Part shown: positions 3,294-6,255 of the stretch, one piece after another
Layout: each line of letters begins with the position of its first letter
Numbering within the stretch: position 1 is the first letter of the stretch
DNA from: Candidatus Microgenomates bacterium
GTDB lineage: Bacteria; Patescibacteriota; Microgenomatia; JAADGY01
Assembly (NCBI GenBank): GCA_015486555.1
Contig: WFRL01000028.1
Location: 1-6,255 of the forward strand
Length of the DNA: 6,255 nucleotides
Reading direction: 5' to 3'
Position numbers and translations under genes: made by a program
Notes under the pieces: generated by a model
Seen by the model: only the letters and a program-made list of their open reading frames with translations
The model's database searches: none
Told to the model about the DNA's origin: nothing

Positions 3294-6059
3294 ATGTTAG
3301 GTTTTGTTAAAAAACTTTTTGATCTTAACAGTCGGGAGCTTAGCCGCCTCAAAGGGTTCGTTGGAAAAATCAATCAGCTTGAGCCTGAGGTGGCAAAATT
3401 AAAACGAGAAGAATTTCTCCAACAAACGGAGCAACTCCGAGACAAAGCTTTAGCAAACAAGTTGGCCCCAGAAGACTGGTTTTACGCTTTTGCTCTCGTC
3501 CGCCAGGCAGCTAAGCTAACTCTAAGTATGCGCCATTTTGATGTCCAACTAATGGCAGCTTGGGCCTTAGCTGAAGGTAAGATTGCTGAGCAGAAAACAG
3601 GTGAAGGAAAAACCCTCTCGGCTGTTCCGGCTCTCTATGTTAATGCCTTATATGGAAAAGGAGCTCATCTAGTGACAGTTAATGATTACTTGGCTAAACG
3701 GGATGCTGGGTGGATGGGACCAATCTTTGACTTTCTTGGTTTGAGTGTAGGAGTTATTGTTCATGACCAAGCCTTTCTTTACGATCCGTCCTACACTGAC
3801 CCAAAGGCTTTAGAAGACCGTCTAGCTCACCTCCGCCCAGTTTCCCGCCGTGAGGCCTACCTAGCCGATGTAACTTACGGTACTAACAATGAGTTCGGCT
3901 TCGATTACCTCCGTGACAATATGGTCGCTTCCTTTTCAGAAAAGGTCCAACGGGGGCATTTCTACAGCATTGTCGATGAGGTTGATTCCATTCTTATTGA
4001 CGAGGCTCGAACTCCTCTTATTATCTCAGCCCCGGATGAAGAGGATACCTCAATGTATCTTCGTTTTGCTCAGCTAGCTACCCAACTCCTTAAAGACCGA
4101 GATTATGAGGTAGATGAAAAGAGGAAAACTGTTTCTTTAACTGATTTTGGGATGCGAAAAGTAGAAAAAACTCTCGGAGTTTCTAACCTTTACCAGGAAA
4201 ACTTCCAGATGGTCCATCATCTTGAACAAGCTCTAAAAGCTAAAGAACTTTTCCATAAAGACAAGGAATACATTGTTAAAAATGGCCAGATAATTATTGT
4301 AGATGAACATACCGGCCGACTAATGCCTGGTCGTCGCTTTTCAGAAGGTCTACACCAAGCCTTAGAGGCTAAGGAAGGAGTGTCTATTCAAAAGAGATCG
4401 AAAACGATGGCCACTATCTCCCTCCAGAATTACTTCCGAATGTATCAAAAATTAGCTGGAATGACTGGGACAGCAGCAACTGAAGCCGAGGAGTTCGATA
4501 AAATTTACCATCTAACCACCGTAGTTATCCCGACAAATAAACCAGTTATCCGCCGGGATTATTCTGACCGAGTTTACAAAACTACTCGAGCCAAATTCAG
4601 TGCTATTGTCCGAGAGATAGAAGAACTCCATCAAAAGGGCCAACCAGTTCTAGTTGGAACCAGGTCTATTGAGATGAATCAAATTCTTTCTAATCTTCTT
4701 AAACACAAAGGTATTCCTCACCAAGTCTTAAACGCTAAACATCATGAACAGGAGGCTCAGATAATTGCTCAAGCTGGCAAACCAGGCAGTGTAACTGTAG
4801 CTACTAACATGGCCGGAAGAGGAGTTGATATTGTCCTTGGAGGGGCTTTACCAGAAAGAGGGAAAGAGCAATCAGAAGAAAAATACCTTAAAAATAAGGC
4901 TTATCAAGATTGGTTAAAGCGCCATCAACAGGTGGTTAAATTGGGTGGGCTAGCTGTGCTAGGGAGTGAGCGCCACGAAGCCAGACGAATTGATAACCAG
5001 TTGAGGGGACGTTCTGGTCGCCAAGGAGACCCAGGAATGTCCCGCTTTTACGTTTCTTTGGAAGATGAGATTATGCGCATCTTCGGCGGGGATCAGATTT
5101 CTCATTTAATGACGATGTTTAATCTACCTGAGAACCAACCTTTAGAACATTCTTTAGTATCTAAAGCTCTTGAACAGGCTCAGACTAAAGTAGAAAGTTT
5201 CTATTTTGATATTAGAAAATCTTTAGTTGACTATGACGATGTTATTAACAAGCAGCGGCAGATAATTTATAGACGACGGGACAGAACCTTACTCCTAGCG
5301 GAAAAGGAACCTAGAAAACTTATAGAAGAAATAAATAAACTCCTTCGGACCTACCTCGATCATTTGGTTGAGTTTTATTTTGAGGAAGAAAAGTTATCCG
5401 AAAGTGAGGCTAAAGAGTTAGTTAAGGAATATGCAAAAATTGTCCCTCTAGACAAAGAGTCCAACCAATTTTTAGTCAGCCAGTTGAGCAATCAGACAAA
5501 GGCTGAGGTAAAAAGGATACTAGAAGAATTAAGTCAGAAAGCAATTGAAGCTAAAAGGGGTCAGTTCGGCTCTGAAACAATCCAGGACATAGCTAGAGTG
5601 TCCCTTCTAAAATCTATTGATGATTTTTGGGTTGACCACATTGACCTTTTAGATCAACTTCGGGAAGGGGTAATGGTCCGTGGCTTTGCCCAAAAGGATC
5701 CTCTAGTAGAGTATAAACAAGAAGCCTTTCGTTTATTTGAGAGACTTATTAGGCTGATAGAAAAAGAATCTCTTTTTTCTTTTTACCATCTAGTCCCCCA
5801 GCGGATTCCTCAAGAAAGTCTGCTCGACAAACCCATCACCACTCAAGGACCAACAAACAGCTCTTTGGGAGAATTGGTCCAGTTTAACTCAGAAACGGGG
5901 GGAGAAGAAAGTAATCTCCCTAGAACTCAACAAACGGTCCATCGATATAAAATTGGTCGAAATGACCCTTGTTGGTGCGGTTCCGGCAAAAAATGGAAAA
6001 AATGCCACTATCCTCAATTACCACCACCAGGCTGGAAGCCGCCTGAAACTAGAACTTAG
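3294..6059 (+). CDS. secA: Preprotein translocase ATPase SecA
   Basis: Motor ATPase that drives unfolded preproteins through the SecYEG channel at the inner face of the membrane. Of in-frame ATGs at 3285, 3288 and 3294 I chose 3294: it gives the family-like N-terminus MLGFVKKLFD, and the first overlaps the -10 box. This yields 921 aa, at the long end for SecA. Visible in order: Walker A AEQKTGEGKT (98-107), TYGTNNEFGFDYLRDNM (194-210), Walker B DEVDS (228-232) followed by DEARTPLIISAP, AGMTGTAATEAEEF (388-401), TNMAGRGVDI (504-513), motif VI QLRGRSGRQGD (569-579), and YDDVINKQR (647-655) in the scaffold region. The C-terminus carries the zinc-binding tail C-W-C-x8-C-H (Cys893, Cys895, Cys904, His905), used for SecB or ribosome/phospholipid contacts in known SecAs, then a 16-residue proline-rich extension. 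Against E. coli SecA it has an insertion (about 158-187) ending in LRPVSRREAY, which I recall from CPR and Chloroflexi SecA. Transcribed alone. Confidence 0.98.
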   Translation: MLGFVKKLFDLNSRELSRLKGFVGKINQLEPEVAKLKREEFLQQTEQLRDKALANKLAPEDWFYAFALVRQAAKLTLSMRHFDVQLMAAWALAEGKIAEQKTGEGKTLSAVPALYVNALYGKGAHLVTVNDYLAKRDAGWMGPIFDFLGLSVGVIVHDQAFLYDPSYTDPKALEDRLAHLRPVSRREAYLADVTYGTNNEFGFDYLRDNMVASFSEKVQRGHFYSIVDEVDSILIDEARTPLIISAPDEEDTSMYLRFAQLATQLLKDRDYEVDEKRKTVSLTDFGMRKVEKTLGVSNLYQENFQMVHHLEQALKAKELFHKDKEYIVKNGQIIIVDEHTGRLMPGRRFSEGLHQALEAKEGVSIQKRSKTMATISLQNYFRMYQKLAGMTGTAATEAEEFDKIYHLTTVVIPTNKPVIRRDYSDRVYKTTRAKFSAIVREIEELHQKGQPVLVGTRSIEMNQILSNLLKHKGIPHQVLNAKHHEQEAQIIAQAGKPGSVTVATNMAGRGVDIVLGGALPERGKEQSEEKYLKNKAYQDWLKRHQQVVKLGGLAVLGSERHEARRIDNQLRGRSGRQGDPGMSRFYVSLEDEIMRIFGGDQISHLMTMFNLPENQPLEHSLVSKALEQAQTKVESFYFDIRKSLVDYDDVINKQRQIIYRRRDRTLLLAEKEPRKLIEEINKLLRTYLDHLVEFYFEEEKLSESEAKELVKEYAKIVPLDKESNQFLVSQLSNQTKAEVKRILEELSQKAIEAKRGQFGSETIQDIARVSLLKSIDDFWVDHIDLLDQLREGVMVRGFAQKDPLVEYKQEAFRLFERLIRLIEKESLFSFYHLVPQRIPQESLLDKPITTQGPTNSSLGELVQFNSETGGEESNLPRTQQTVHRYKIGRNDPCWCGSGKKWKKCHYPQLPPPGWKPPETRT

Positions 6060-6099
6060 TTTATAAAGTTTAAAGTTATAAAGTAAAATCTTCTTTCCA

Positions 6100-6150
6100 G
6101 GTCATTCTGATCCCCCTCCGGTAGGGGGAAGAATCTAGCCGATAGGCGCA
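6100..6150 (+). repeat. REP-like palindromic element, copy C
   Basis: Positions 6100-6138 are identical to copy B, and the following flank to 6150 (CTAGCCGATAGGCgCA from 6135) matches copy A in inverted orientation at 15 of 16 positions. Copy C thus joins the head and stem of B to the tail of A. The stems are ATTCT (6104-6108) with AGAAT (6130-6134) and CCCCCT (6112-6117) with AGGGGG (6123-6128). It starts 40 nt after the secA stop, the same kind of site copy B occupies after rdgB. Confidence 0.85.
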
Positions 6151-6164
6151 GGAGGTTGGCTCCT
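6150..6164 (+). terminator. Weak hairpin with T-rich tail, possible secA terminator
   Basis: AGGAG (6150-6154) and CTCCT (6160-6164) can pair around a 5-nt loop, followed by a T-rich but interrupted stretch (TACTTTTCCTAGTTTT). The stem is short, so it is a weak candidate. From 6165 to the window end I see no open reading frame with recognisable content, no tRNA-like fold and no further REP-like core. Confidence 0.25.
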
Positions 6165-6255
6165 TACTTTTCCTAGTTTTCCACCAACTTAGGATTAACT
6201 GAGCCTTTTCTCATTTCCAATTGTGTTCCAAGATTCAAGTTCTAAGCTCTGACAA

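Noticed and set aside
3889..4077. 62-codon open frame on the + strand
   Set aside because: Out of frame inside the SecA Walker B region; a shadow of that gene.
3164..6150. CRISPR array formed by the repeated 39-nt unit
   Set aside because: Only two identical copies about 2.9 kb apart plus one inverted diverged copy, with no regular spacers and no cas genes.

Overview
The window is a compact bacterial segment of about 42% G+C by eye. It carries five genes, all on the + strand, in three transcription units: mutM; a three-gene overlapping cluster (CDCA-type carbonic-anhydrase-like protein, Nudix hydrolase, rdgB/HAM1); and secA. The standard bacterial code fits, because the Nudix gene ends in TGA. 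The best guess for the host is a Candidate Phyla Radiation (Patescibacteria) bacterium, perhaps Microgenomates-like. Reasons are the SecA insertion ending in LRPVSRREAY (which I recall from CPR and Chloroflexi SecA), the absence of any Shine-Dalgarno sequence, the tight gene overlaps and the moderate A+T bias. A Chloroflexi-related host cannot be excluded from this window alone.

Layout. Positions 1-169 hold short repeats, a REP-like element on the - strand and a promoter. mutM runs from 170 to 1030. A 106-nt spacer holds a second promoter. The cluster at 1137-3131 is joined by a 14-nt (or 11-nt) overlap and then a 4-nt ATGA overlap. The spacer 3132-3293 holds a second REP-like element, a long G/C-rich inverted repeat and the secA promoter. 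secA runs from 3294 to 6059. The tail 6060-6255 holds a third REP-like element and no gene that I can see.

Functions. MutM removes oxidised purines from DNA, RdgB destroys deaminated purine nucleotides, and the Nudix protein is probably an ADP-ribose/nucleoside-diphosphate-sugar pyrophosphatase; together these suit DNA and nucleotide housekeeping. SecA is the motor of Sec protein export. The least expected gene is the first of the cluster. Along almost its whole length it resembles one repeat of the diatom cadmium (zeta-class) carbonic anhydrase CDCA, with the Cys/His/Cys ligand set and the Asp/Arg pair apparently kept.

Three further points stand out. Every unit-leading gene has a -10 box ending only 6-7 nt before the chosen ATG, which predicts leaderless mRNAs. 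MutM has a modified zinc finger (C-x3-D in place of C-x2-C). The three REP-like copies show a compensatory base-pair change in their hairpin stem.
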